From: Clostridiaceae bacterium
Lineage (GTDB): Bacteria > Bacillota > Clostridia > Clostridiales > Clostridiaceae
Assembly (NCBI GenBank): GCA_902363375.1
Contig: CABIZX010000002.1
Coordinates: 558,001 to 622,000, forward strand
Direction: 5' to 3'
Length of the DNA: 64,000 nt
Shown: piece after piece, positions 53,415 to 61,278 of the stretch
Layout of the letters: every line of letters starts with the position of its first letter
Position numbering within the stretch: position 1 is the first letter of the stretch
Notes under the pieces: generated by a model
Seen by the model: the letters and a program-made list of their open reading frames with translations, nothing else
Database searches by the model: none
What the model was told of the DNA's origin: nothing
Position numbers and translations under genes: made by a program

Positions 53415-53475
53415 GAGTCTTTCAAAAAATATATTACTAATATTCCTTTATATTAGTTTATTTTGAGAAAGTCTC
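53415..53475. repeat. Palindromic intergenic element, copy 4
   Basis: Read on the minus strand it gives GACTTTCTCAAAATAAACTA, then ATATTAGTAATATATTTTTT and GAAAGACTC, almost the same as copy 1 on the plus strand. It lies 11 bases after the helicase stop and probably ends its transcript. Confidence 0.65.
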
Positions 53476-53593
53476 TTATTTTTAAGTTAAGAGATTAGGT
53501 ATGGATTTGCAGAATTTAATAGAACTAAACTATGTGGCAAGCAAAGAAAGGGTGGTATATAATTAAAAGGTACATAAACATATGGAGGGGAAT

Positions 53594-54808
53594 ATGGTAG
53601 ACTTGAAGGATAATCGATTGGCATTCATAGAAGAATATTTAGAAGAGATAAGCCATTCTAGAGAAAGTAAAGAGAATATAATTAATAAACTTATAGCTAA
53701 ATATGGTATAGACAGAGTTAACTTTGAGGAAGGGTTAAAGGAAAATTGTATTAGGGAGTATGTAGAAGAAAAGAAAAAAGAAATAGAAAGATATAAATAT
53801 AGAAGTATAAATTTAAATCTTTGCACGAATGAAGGGATACGTAAAAAAGGTATAAATGAGAAGGTTAAGGTAGAAATAAGTGAAAGATATAATATAGATA
53901 TAAATGTTTTTGAACAGTGGCGAGATGAAATAATAATTAAGATGTATGAAAAAGGAACTGTTCAATCTGAGATTGCAGAATTCCTTGGCTTAAATCAAAG
54001 TACTATTAGTAGGGTGATAAAAGTTAATGTACCGGAAGTGGAACAACGAATGATTTCTAGGAGTAAGCTTATTCCAATTAAGGTTCAAAAGGATATTTAT
54101 GAGGAAGTGCTTGATAACACATTATTTTCTTTTGAAGATGAGTGGGGTATAAAAAGGTTTAGAGAGTTAATAAAAAGCCATTTGATAAAGAGTGGTAAAG
54201 ATATAGAACAGGTAAATGAGATAATTAAAAATAGAAGAATGATAAAATCTATGTATAATCAATATCCAGATTATTTTAAACATAAAAGGTATAAGGAGCT
54301 AGAAGGTAAATTAGAGGAAGATGAAAATGTAGAGAATAGTTTAAATGAGCTACAAAAAGATAATTCCTTAGTATTAGTAGACTACATTAAATTGCCTGAA
54401 GATAAGGATAAACAGGAGCGATTTTTAGTTATTGCTAGGGCTAATAATCGCCATTATCATGAGGTAATTACTAAGCAAAAGTTTGTAAAAGTAGGAGATA
54501 AAAAGGTAGAAGTAAAATATAAAGTTGAAAATGTTATAAGAGATTTTTTAAAGAGAATTTTAAAAAAAGAAGAAAAACCTAGTGTATTTATTATTAGTGA
54601 AAGTAGTAAAGAACAGCTATATTTTAGCTGTAAGGATTTTAAGATATACTTAATTCCTGATAATGATTATTCTACTTTATATCAAGAGGAATATGAAAAG
54701 GGGAATAACTCTTTAATAGATGATGTCAGGTCAATTGTGGAAGAGAATAAAGAAGAGTTTGATATAAATGTTTTAGATGATGTATTTATGAAATATGAAA
54801 ATGTATGA
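53594..54808 (+). CDS. HTH protein of unknown function
   Basis: 404 aa. Helical N-terminus, then a clear helix-turn-helix at about 120-145 (GTVQSEIAEFLGLNQSTISR) like that of sigma-factor or resolvase-type proteins, then a helical region. The C-terminal 150 residues are mixed alpha/beta (VFIISESSKEQLYFSC, then KIYLIPDNDYSTLYQEEYEK). GGAGG is 5 bases before the ATG at 53594; the earlier ATG at 53582 has none. Not recognised; a DNA-binding regulator or a mobile-element relic are both possible. Confidence 0.6.
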   Translation: MVDLKDNRLAFIEEYLEEISHSRESKENIINKLIAKYGIDRVNFEEGLKENCIREYVEEKKKEIERYKYRSINLNLCTNEGIRKKGINEKVKVEISERYNIDINVFEQWRDEIIIKMYEKGTVQSEIAEFLGLNQSTISRVIKVNVPEVEQRMISRSKLIPIKVQKDIYEEVLDNTLFSFEDEWGIKRFRELIKSHLIKSGKDIEQVNEIIKNRRMIKSMYNQYPDYFKHKRYKELEGKLEEDENVENSLNELQKDNSLVLVDYIKLPEDKDKQERFLVIARANNRHYHEVITKQKFVKVGDKKVEVKYKVENVIRDFLKRILKKEEKPSVFIISESSKEQLYFSCKDFKIYLIPDNDYSTLYQEEYEKGNNSLIDDVRSIVEENKEEFDINVLDDVFMKYENV

Positions 54809-54875
54809 CATGTAGAGCATTTATAAGAAATTCAAAGGAAGATTATTTGTACACAATTATGCATGGAAATTTTGT

Positions 54876-54908
54876 AAGTAGGAAGTCGTATCCTGCTTTC
54901 TTTTTTTT
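54876..54908 (+). terminator. Terminator
   Basis: AAGTAGGA / TCCTGCTT stem with one G-U pair and a 7-base loop, then TCTTTTTTTT. Confidence 0.78.
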
Positions 54909-55047
54909 ATGAAGTTTTAGGAGCCCTAGATGTAAGTAAAATCAGGGCTTACGACCTTTGTCTGAATATTTATATGATGATATTATAATTTTAGAAATTA
55001 CATCCGAGTACAAACAAGTACAGGAGATATTGAAAGGAGAATTAATT

Positions 55048-55188
55048 ATGTGTAGAGAAGACAGAGATGACTTATGGTTACAGTATCAAAGTGAAGGTGG
55101 GGGAATGTCAAGGGAAGAGTTTGAATACCAATGTGATGTAGATGACTATGGTATGGATGAAAGTGATAATGATCCTTGGGATGAATAG
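55048..55188 (+). CDS. Small acidic protein
   Basis: 46 aa, very acidic: MCREDRDDLWLQYQSEGGGM then SREEFEYQCDVDDYGMDESD to DPWDE. AAAGGAG is 8 bases before the ATG. An in-frame extension upstream has no ribosome site. The acidic charge would suit an inhibitor or antirestriction-like mimic, but this is a guess. The next gene starts within its last codons. Confidence 0.5.
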   Translation: MCREDRDDLWLQYQSEGGGMSREEFEYQCDVDDYGMDESDNDPWDE

Positions 55189-55429
55189 AGATTTACGCAA
55201 GCAATTTAAAATAGATATCTCAACCTTAAGAGAAGATTTAAAAGATATTGTATATAACCAGTATATAAAAAATAGTGGAAGTGACTTAAATCATGAAATC
55301 ATAAGACAGATAGATAATGATTTGGGATATTTAGAGGTCGTCATAGAAGAAATAGATAATGACCATATCTTACTTAAGTATAGAGAATTGTATGATTCAT
55401 ATGTTAAAACTCTAAAGAAATATTATTAG
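55181..55429 (+). CDS. Small helical protein
   Basis: 82 aa, almost all helix (LRKQFKIDISTLREDLKDIV, later IRQIDNDLGYLEVVIEE). It starts 8 bases before the end of the acidic gene, with no ribosome site of its own, so translation is coupled. No family recognised. It lies 175 bases before the MazF-family toxin gene but does not look like a MazE antitoxin. Confidence 0.5.
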   Translation: MNRDLRKQFKIDISTLREDLKDIVYNQYIKNSGSDLNHEIIRQIDNDLGYLEVVIEEIDNDHILLKYRELYDSYVKTLKKYY

Positions 55430-55493
55430 ACAAGATTTTAGTATAAGTTCAATGGAGAATTAGAAGAAAAACTTTAAAAATACTATTAAAAAA

Positions 55494-55581
55494 GGGAGCT
55501 ATGTTAACTTATAGCAGCTAATTATTTAAAAGTTAAAGAGCACTATAAAAAGTAAGAGAGCTATGTTAGTTCATAGCTCCC
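55494..55581 (+). repeat. Repeated hairpin in the MazF-gene leader
   Basis: Two 26-base direct repeats, 55494-55519 and 55556-55581, sharing GAGCTATGTTARYTYATAGC. Each folds on itself (AGCTAT/ATAGC; GAGCTATG/CATAGCTC). In addition GGGAGCTATG of the first pairs perfectly with CATAGCTCCC of the second. No T-run follows. It ends 22 bases before the toxin start. Confidence 0.7.
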
Positions 55582-55603
55582 ATAAAAAGAAAGGATGATC
55601 AAT

Positions 55604-55954
55604 ATGTTAAGAAGAGGACAATTAGTAATGGTGAATTTTGATGAAAGACCAGGAAGCTGCCAAAGAGGGATTAGACCTGCTGTAGTTATACAAAATAATA
55701 TGGGTAATAGACACTCAACAACTACATCAGTAATTCCAATAACAAGCAAAAGTAAAAAAGACTTACCAGTACATATTAAATTAAATAACAATTATGATTT
55801 GGCTATGAAAGGAAATATTATCATGGCTGAACAGCTAACAGTAGTAGATAAAAGCCAAATTATCGATTCTGGAGAAACCCTTAGAATTGAAGATATCAGA
55901 GAAATTGAGCAAGCTATGTTAATACAATTTAGCTTAATGAAATATACTGCATAG
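55604..55954 (+). CDS. MazF/PemK-family endoribonuclease toxin
   Basis: A 116-aa toxin of the MazF/PemK type, which cuts mRNA at short sequences. RRGQLVMVNFDERPGSCQRG (3-22) with IRPAVVIQNNMGNRHSTTTS (23-42) and VIPITSKSKKDLPVHI are the family core. The ATG at 55604 has AAAGG 9 bases upstream; the ATG at 55595 touches it. No MazE-like antitoxin gene is adjacent, which is unusual. A repeated hairpin lies in the leader. Confidence 0.88.
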   Translation: MLRRGQLVMVNFDERPGSCQRGIRPAVVIQNNMGNRHSTTTSVIPITSKSKKDLPVHIKLNNNYDLAMKGNIIMAEQLTVVDKSQIIDSGETLRIEDIREIEQAMLIQFSLMKYTA

Positions 55955-56082
55955 TTAAGCTGAAAAGTGAAAGGGGGTGAGTTTATACAAAGAAAATATA
56001 TTCAGTAGGATCACTATTTAAAGTTAACAGCATAATTAATGGTAATCAATTTCTTTACCAATGAACAAAAAGAATATGTATT

Positions 56083-56112
56083 TGCTATAATGGTTTAAGT
56101 TAGTGAACGAAA
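56083..56112 (+). promoter_or_regulatory. Promoter and operator of the ArsR-type operon
   Basis: Extended -10 TGC-TATAAT (56083-56091) with TGAACA 18 bases upstream. Just after it is GTTTA-N6-TGAAC (56093-56108) and ACGAAAGG, which corresponds to GTTAA-N6-TTAAC in the promoter of the facing EFR1 gene. Confidence 0.6.
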
Positions 56113-56128
56113 GGTGGATGAATATATT

Positions 56129-56905
56129 ATGAAAGAACAACATATAATTGAAGTTAATAAAGATCTTTGTATTGGATGCGGTCTTTGTAAAAATGATTGT
56201 CCAGTAAATAATATTGATATGAAAGATAAAAAATCAGTAATCAAAGATCAAGATTGTATAAAGTGTGGTCATTGTGTGGCTATTTGTCCAAAAGCAGCAA
56301 TTACAATGACAGGGTTTGATGAACCATCAATTGAATTTGCAAAACAGCCTACCTTAGATTCAAATGAATTGTTAATGGCAATTAAAGGGAGAAGGACCAT
56401 CCGTAAGTTTAAAAATAAAGAAGTTCCTTTAGAAATTGTAGAGCAAATTATTGAGGCAGGTAGATTTACACCTAGTGCGAAAAATACACAAGATGTATCA
56501 TATATTGTTTTAGGAGAGAACAAAGGGAAATATGAGGAAATTGCAGTGCAACTTTTCAGAAGAATAAAACCAATTGTAAGCATTTGGATGAAGGATGCAA
56601 AAGAGGTTAAAATTGATGATAACTTCTTTTTTAAGAAGGCCCCTATTGTAATATTGGTAGTAACAAAAGATAAGATTAGTGGTTCCCTTGCAGCATCAAA
56701 TATGGCACTAATGGCAGAGTCTTGTGGATTGGGTGTACTGTATAGTGGATTTTTCTCAGAGGTGGTAAACCATTCACCAAAGTTACGCAGACTTTTAAAC
56801 CTAAAGCACAAAGATCATGTAGTTACAACCTTAGTGCTTGGATATCCAGATGTGAAATATAGACGTACTGCACAAAAGGAGACTGCTAATGTCAACTATC
56901 TATAA
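56129..56905 (+). CDS. Ferredoxin-nitroreductase fusion protein
   Basis: About 258 aa. Two 4Fe-4S motifs at the start, CIGCGLCKNDCPVNNI and CIKCGHCVAICPKAAI, are followed by an FMN nitroreductase domain (GRRTIRKFKNKEVPLE near 89-104, FTPSAKNTQ near 116-124, ESCGLGVLYSGFF near 197). It would pass electrons from ferredoxin to a nitro or quinone substrate. The ATG at 56129 is chosen; a GTG at 56114 lies inside the AAAGGTGG ribosome site. The ArsR-type gene follows after 16 bases. Confidence 0.92.
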   Translation: MKEQHIIEVNKDLCIGCGLCKNDCPVNNIDMKDKKSVIKDQDCIKCGHCVAICPKAAITMTGFDEPSIEFAKQPTLDSNELLMAIKGRRTIRKFKNKEVPLEIVEQIIEAGRFTPSAKNTQDVSYIVLGENKGKYEEIAVQLFRRIKPIVSIWMKDAKEVKIDDNFFFKKAPIVILVVTKDKISGSLAASNMALMAESCGLGVLYSGFFSEVVNHSPKLRRLLNLKHKDHVVTTLVLGYPDVKYRRTAQKETANVNYL

Positions 56906-56921
56906 GAATCAGGAGAATTTT

Positions 56922-57287
56922 ATGGAGAATGAATGTCAAGAAAGATTAAAAGAAATAACATCCAAATTCAAAATATGTCGTAAAGCTATTTCTGCTATGG
57001 GGGATGAAACTAGACAGTTAATTCTACTTACACTGTTGGAGAGCGACTTTAATGGAATTCGAGTGGGTGAAATTACAGAGAAAACACATCTTTCTCGCCC
57101 AGCTGTATCCCATCACCTTAAAATACTGAAAGAGGCAGAAATTGTGAATGTACGTCGAGAAGGAACAAAAAACTATTATTATCTCGATCCAAAGGAATCA
57201 CAATGGAAAACAGTAACCGAATTAATAAATCTTATATTTACTGGAATACAACATATTGGTGAAGATGATTCAAGAAAAGGGGAATAA
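56922..57287 (+). CDS. ArsR-family regulator
   Basis: A 121-aa winged-helix repressor. The DNA-reading helices are RVGEITEKTHLSRPAVSHHL (about 55-74), and the wing is NVRREGTKNYYYL. The ArsR metal motif (ELCVCDL) is not present, so it may sense redox or an organic ligand through other residues (two Cys near 4 and 18). AGGAG is 6 bases before the ATG. It probably controls its own operon and the facing EFR1 gene, since both promoters carry the same type of inverted repeat. Confidence 0.9.
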   Translation: MENECQERLKEITSKFKICRKAISAMGDETRQLILLTLLESDFNGIRVGEITEKTHLSRPAVSHHLKILKEAEIVNVRREGTKNYYYLDPKESQWKTVTELINLIFTGIQHIGEDDSRKGE

Positions 57288-57411
57288 ACTAGTAGAGTTT
57301 TAGAAGGTAAATTAAATACATGGTATACAGAAAAGAAGTAATAAGTATTTTAGGAAAATTTACTTATAGTGAAATTAATAGTTTTATTAAAGCAATTAAG
57401 AGTGTGATAAG

Positions 57412-57448
57412 GGCTAGCTTGAGTGGTAATGCACCATTCAAGCTAGCC
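57412..57448. terminator. Bidirectional terminator, ArsR operon / EFR1
   Basis: Arms GGCTAGCTTGA / TCAAGCTAGCC with an inner TGGT/ACCA pairing and A/T-rich flanks, between convergent genes. Confidence 0.8.
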
Positions 57449-57453
57449 AATTT

Positions 57454-58206
57454 TTATATTTGCTTTGGACAGACATATCTTACTAGACCCTTGCTATGCT
57501 TGCCATATTCAATAGCTTCTTTTGGACATCTACAAATACAGGCCATGCAATGGGTACAATGTTTTCTCCAGCTTGGTCTTCCATTTTCAAGCCTAATATT
57601 GCTTAGTGGACAAACCTTTTCACATTTTCCACAGGAAATACAAGCATTTGTTACATAAAATTTCTTAGAGTGAACAAATAGTGGATAAAAAATATAATTT
57701 ATCAAACCACTGCTCAATTTATCCTTAAATGTTAATTCAGGTTCTGGAAATGACATATTATTTTTAATGTATTGTACAGTATCAGATATTATCTGCTCAG
57801 CTTGTTCAATCGTTGCTAGTGCCTCTTTTTTATCTGGTGTATTGAAAAGTGCGATATAGTTTTCAGGCATGGTAATAGAGATACATCCCTTATAATTCAT
57901 CCCTTTTGTTGCACATAGTTTCTTTAAGTATTTGCCAGCATCTCCATTGGAACCTCCACAGGTCATTACAAAATGGATATGGAGGTTTCCATCTAGTTCG
58001 GTTTTCATCAGCCATTCATGTACAATACGGGGAATCTGCCATGCATAGGTTGGTACAACGATAACCCATGGTCTATCAGAGGCTAAAGGGGAATAATCAC
58101 AATTTCGAATTTTTTCAAAGAGATTCAACACTTCATCATTAAACTCTTTTCCTATTCTTTTTGCTACATATTCACTGTTGCCCGTACCAGAAAAATACAT
58201 AATCAT
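57454..58206 (-). CDS. EFR1-family ferrodoxin (flavodoxin-ferredoxin fusion)
   Basis: 250 aa. The N-terminal flavodoxin-like half starts IMYFSGTGNSEYVAKRIG (FMN loop) and contains VVPTYAWQIPRIVHEWL. The C-terminal part has two 4Fe-4S motifs, CISCGKCEKVCPLSNI near 190 and CTHCMACICRCPKEAIE near 217. It is an internal electron carrier of anaerobes. AAAGGAG lies upstream. Its promoter repeats the operator of the ArsR-type operon, so it is probably in the same regulon and supplies electrons to the nitroreductase. Confidence 0.92.
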   Translation of the reverse strand: MIMYFSGTGNSEYVAKRIGKEFNDEVLNLFEKIRNCDYSPLASDRPWVIVVPTYAWQIPRIVHEWLMKTELDGNLHIHFVMTCGGSNGDAGKYLKKLCATKGMNYKGCISITMPENYIALFNTPDKKEALATIEQAEQIISDTVQYIKNNMSFPEPELTFKDKLSSGLINYIFYPLFVHSKKFYVTNACISCGKCEKVCPLSNIRLENGRPSWRKHCTHCMACICRCPKEAIEYGKHSKGLVRYVCPKQI

Positions 58207-58563
58207 AATCTCAACAACTCCTTTATTAAACTAATTTCAAAAAGTTATCATGAATTTTAGTTCTCTTTATCTATACTTATTATATTTTCTGCCATAATAT
58301 TGGCCTTCTTTCGTTAATGTTCGTTAACCATTATAACAGACAAAATATATATTGTGGCATTGGTAAAGAAATTCGTTACCGTTAAAAATTTAAGATTAAG
58401 TTTTAGAATTAATCTAAGTACATGATTTACAGAATATGTTATAATTTAAAATATAGTTAATTTTTAATTATACGACTAAAAATAATTTATTAGATAGTAT
58501 TGTAACTATAGAGTAAAAATATTATAACATAATAAATGATATAAGAAGGGAAGTGTAAAGACT
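58207..58563. other. Divergent intergenic region, EFR1 / double GNAT
   Basis: 357 bases. The EFR1 promoter lies on the minus strand with TATAAT at 58335-58330, followed by GTTAA-N6-TTAAC (about 58327-58312) and direct TTAACGAA repeats. A further TAACGGTAACGAA lies at 58371-58384. No other feature was seen toward the double-GNAT gene. Confidence 0.55.
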
Positions 58564-59745
58564 ATGGAATATGAAATTATACATTTACCAAAGGATAAAT
58601 GGAAGGGGACTATAATACCAATAGGTTATACCACAGATAAGTATTATGATGTTGTAGTAAATAAAAAGGATAAAGGTTTTAATATTGATATAGAAAAGAA
58701 AGACTTTACCGAGCCAGTAATCCATACACCAGAAGAATATGGCTTTCCAGATAAGCTATATGAGGACCATTGGGAGAATGCTTATGCTTGGGGAGTATTA
58801 GTTAATGATGAACTAGTTGCTGCACTTGAAACTGATCAAGAATTATGGTCCAATCGTTTAAGAATTACAGAACTTTGGGTGGCAAAGGAATATCAAAAGA
58901 AGGGCATAGGCCATAAATTAATTGATATAGCAAAGGAACAAGCAAGAAGAGAGCGTCGTAGAGCGATTATACTAGAAACACAGTCTTGTAACGTTAATGC
59001 AGTGGACTTTTATCAGCATGAGGGCTTTACATTAATAGGAATGGATACTTGTTGTTATAGAAATAATGATTTACAAAGAAAAGAAGTTAGATTAGAATTT
59101 GGATGGTTTCCAGAAGAAAAGAAAAAATTAAACCGTGAAGAAGTAGAAATTAGAATGGAGACAGAGAATGATTTTTATGATGTAGAACTTATGGCTCAGC
59201 ATGCCTTTTGGAATAAACATCATCTTGGTTGTGATGAGCATTACCTTGTGCATAAATTACGTCAACATAATGACTACCTTCCAGAGCTAAGCAGAATAGC
59301 AGTAAAAGATGGTACGGTAATAGGATGTATAATGTATTCAAAGTCAAAGGTTATTGATGGTGAAGATACCCATGAAATTATAACCTTTGGACCTCTTTGT
59401 GTAGAACCTAAATGGCAAGGTTGTGGAGTTGGAGAGCTGTTATTAAAGGAAACAATGGAGTTAGCTAGAAATAAGGGATACAAAGGCATTGTAATCTTTG
59501 GAGAGCCAGATTATTATCCTTTAATGGGCTTTAAAACCTGTGATAATTTTAATATTACAACTGCCGATGGTAAAAACTTTGATGCATTTATGGGGATTGA
59601 ATTAACAGAAGGCAGTATGAAAAATATAAAAGGAAAATTCTATTACTCAGAAGTTTTTGAAAATCTTTCAAAGGAAGAAGTTGAGGAATACAATAAAAAG
59701 TTTCCGAAATTAGAAAAGCTAAGATTTCCAGGGCAATGGGATTAG
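58564..59745 (+). CDS. Double GNAT acetyltransferase
   Basis: 393 aa with two GNAT domains in one chain. Domain 1 (about 60-175) has RITELWVAKEYQKKGIGHKL and LETQSCNVNAVDFYQHEGF, like streptothricin acetyltransferases. Domain 2 (about 195-345) has FGPLCVEPKWQGCGVGELLL and IVIFGEPDYYPLMGFK, like YhbS-type acetyltransferases. Both acetyl-CoA loops look intact. GAAGGGAAG precedes the ATG. It may acetylate an antibiotic or a small metabolite; this is inferred from domain 1 only. Confidence 0.87.
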   Translation: MEYEIIHLPKDKWKGTIIPIGYTTDKYYDVVVNKKDKGFNIDIEKKDFTEPVIHTPEEYGFPDKLYEDHWENAYAWGVLVNDELVAALETDQELWSNRLRITELWVAKEYQKKGIGHKLIDIAKEQARRERRRAIILETQSCNVNAVDFYQHEGFTLIGMDTCCYRNNDLQRKEVRLEFGWFPEEKKKLNREEVEIRMETENDFYDVELMAQHAFWNKHHLGCDEHYLVHKLRQHNDYLPELSRIAVKDGTVIGCIMYSKSKVIDGEDTHEIITFGPLCVEPKWQGCGVGELLLKETMELARNKGYKGIVIFGEPDYYPLMGFKTCDNFNITTADGKNFDAFMGIELTEGSMKNIKGKFYYSEVFENLSKEEVEEYNKKFPKLEKLRFPGQWD

Positions 59746-59768
59746 ATAAATAGATAATTAAAGGGATA

Positions 59769-59805
59769 AACAGTAGAATTTTAGGGTTCTGCTGTTTTTT
59801 ATTTT
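59769..59805 (+). terminator. Terminator
   Basis: Arms AACAGTAGAA / TTCTGCTGTT with one G-U pair, then TTTTATTTT. Nearly the same text as the terminator at 50991. Confidence 0.82.
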
Positions 59806-59940
59806 GGTTATATGTTAAACTAAGGAAAATTTTGTTTGAAATAGTATAAATTCGTTGAGGTGATGAGTGGTGAGATGATACAATGAATATAGAAATACTG
59901 TATCAATGAAAAGTGAAATTAAATATGAGTTATATGGGGC

Positions 59941-61236
59941 ATGAGAAGTGGATATATAAATAAGTTAAAGATTCAACAATATTGTGGATTATGGGAGAAA
60001 TTTATGTTTGACAAGGACATTACAGATAATGATTTATTAGATGAAATAGAAGAAGCTGAAATTGAAGAAGAGAAGTATTCATCAATTATTACTAATCCTT
60101 TTGGAATTATTAATCTGCCCTATGATGGGAGCATAGACTTAAATAGTTTTGAAAGAATGTTAGAAGAAAATTTAAGTAGTAGCTATAAAATATTTTGGTT
60201 CTTTAGAATCTATAAGGAGATAATTAGATGAAACAGGTATATAAGTTTTAGAAGCCTTGTATGTAGGATGATAGTTAGTGCATGGTATCCTGTAACTCAA
60301 TATAAACTTAATTTAGGTATTCAGGACAGGCTTTATGATTTAGTTATACTAATTTATGAGAAGTACAATATACCTTGTGATGAGCGAGAAGATAAATTAT
60401 TAGATTTTTTAGAAAATTTAGAGGACATGGAAGTTGAGAAAAGAATTAAAAGTCTATATGGATATGTGCCATATAGACTTTTAACACCTTTTTATTTTAA
60501 GGAGCTTTCAGAAGTAAGGAAGAACTTTGGAAAGAATGCAAGTCAAACACATAAGTTTATAGCCAAGCTATCCAAGGAAGACTCTAGAGGAATTTATAAA
60601 ATTGATATGGAGAATAAGCTTATAGAAGTTAATGATTCTTGGTATAAGTACATAAGAGATAATCAAATTATTATAGCTGGATGGATGAACTTTAAGTTAA
60701 TTTCTTATCTTCAAAAGAAAAATCCTAATGTGCCAGCCATTCCCTTCAAGATTTCAGCACCTGGCAAAAGGGATTTAAGAGAAGCAACTAAGCTTTGGAA
60801 GGAAATAAATAAAGATGGAAATATAAATGATATTTATACAGGAGAGAAGCTTAGGGCAGAAAACTTTGCTCTTTATGGAGAACTGAGCATAGATCACTTC
60901 ATTCCGGGGAGCTTTGTACTCCATGATGAGCTATGGAATCTAGTTCCTACCTTTAAAAATGTAAATAGCCAAAAGAATAATAAGCTACCAAATTTAAAGG
61001 TATACATGGACAAGTTCTGTAAAATTCAATATGAAAGCTTTGATATAATGCAAAGAAATCATAAAAAGTATAAGAAGAACCTAGAGGGGTATCTGGCGAT
61101 AAATATAACTGCTGATGGTATAAGAAAAATTGAAAAAGATGAGTTTGAGAGACGATTAAGAGAAACTATAGAGCCACTATATCAGATTGCTTACAATCAG
61201 GGGTATGGGGTTTGGGGGAGAAGGAGAAATTCTTAG
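59941..61236 (+). pseudogene. HNH endonuclease gene interrupted by an in-frame TGA
   Basis: A single reading frame of 431 codons broken only by TGA at 60229-60231. Part 1 (96 aa) ends SSSYKIFWFFRIYKEIIR; part 2 continues in the same frame through NRYISFRSL and VSAWYPVTQYKLNLGIQDRL. The join is smooth and resembles intact HNH proteins (SYKFFWF, later AWYP). The nuclease core is TGEKL...LSIDHFIPGSFVLHDELWNL and NVNSQKNNKLPN. A GGA or similar codon mutated to TGA is the simplest cause. An ATG at 60268 could still make a 322-aa protein with the HNH motif. The Z1 gene follows after 42 bases. Confidence 0.78.
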
Positions 61237-61278
61237 TACATTCCAGCAATTAACTAATTTAAAGGAGGAAGAAATATA

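Noticed and set aside
54958..55047. N-terminal extension of the small acidic gene.
   Set aside because: No ribosome site before it, while AAAGGAG stands exactly before the ATG at 55048.
55494..55954. Type III (ToxIN) system: tandem RNA repeats before a MazF-fold toxin.
   Set aside because: Only two repeats 62 bases apart, no terminator between repeats and toxin, and the protein reads as ordinary MazF/PemK rather than ToxN. Kept only as one option in a finding.
56269..56811. Leftward 180-codon ORF.
   Set aside because: Fully antisense to the ferredoxin-nitroreductase gene, whose motifs are certain.
57320..57658. 112-codon rightward ORF after arsR.
   Set aside because: It runs through a strong terminator and then antisense to the iron-sulfur part of EFR1; no ribosome site.
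36813..60231. In-frame TGA codons in two genes (36813 and 60229), suggesting TGA recoding or selenocysteine.
   Set aside because: The residues expected at these places are not Trp or Cys, one gene has also lost its start, and intact genes in the window end normally at TGA (for example the 96-codon part at 60231 is the only such case in its cassette). Nonsense mutation is simpler.
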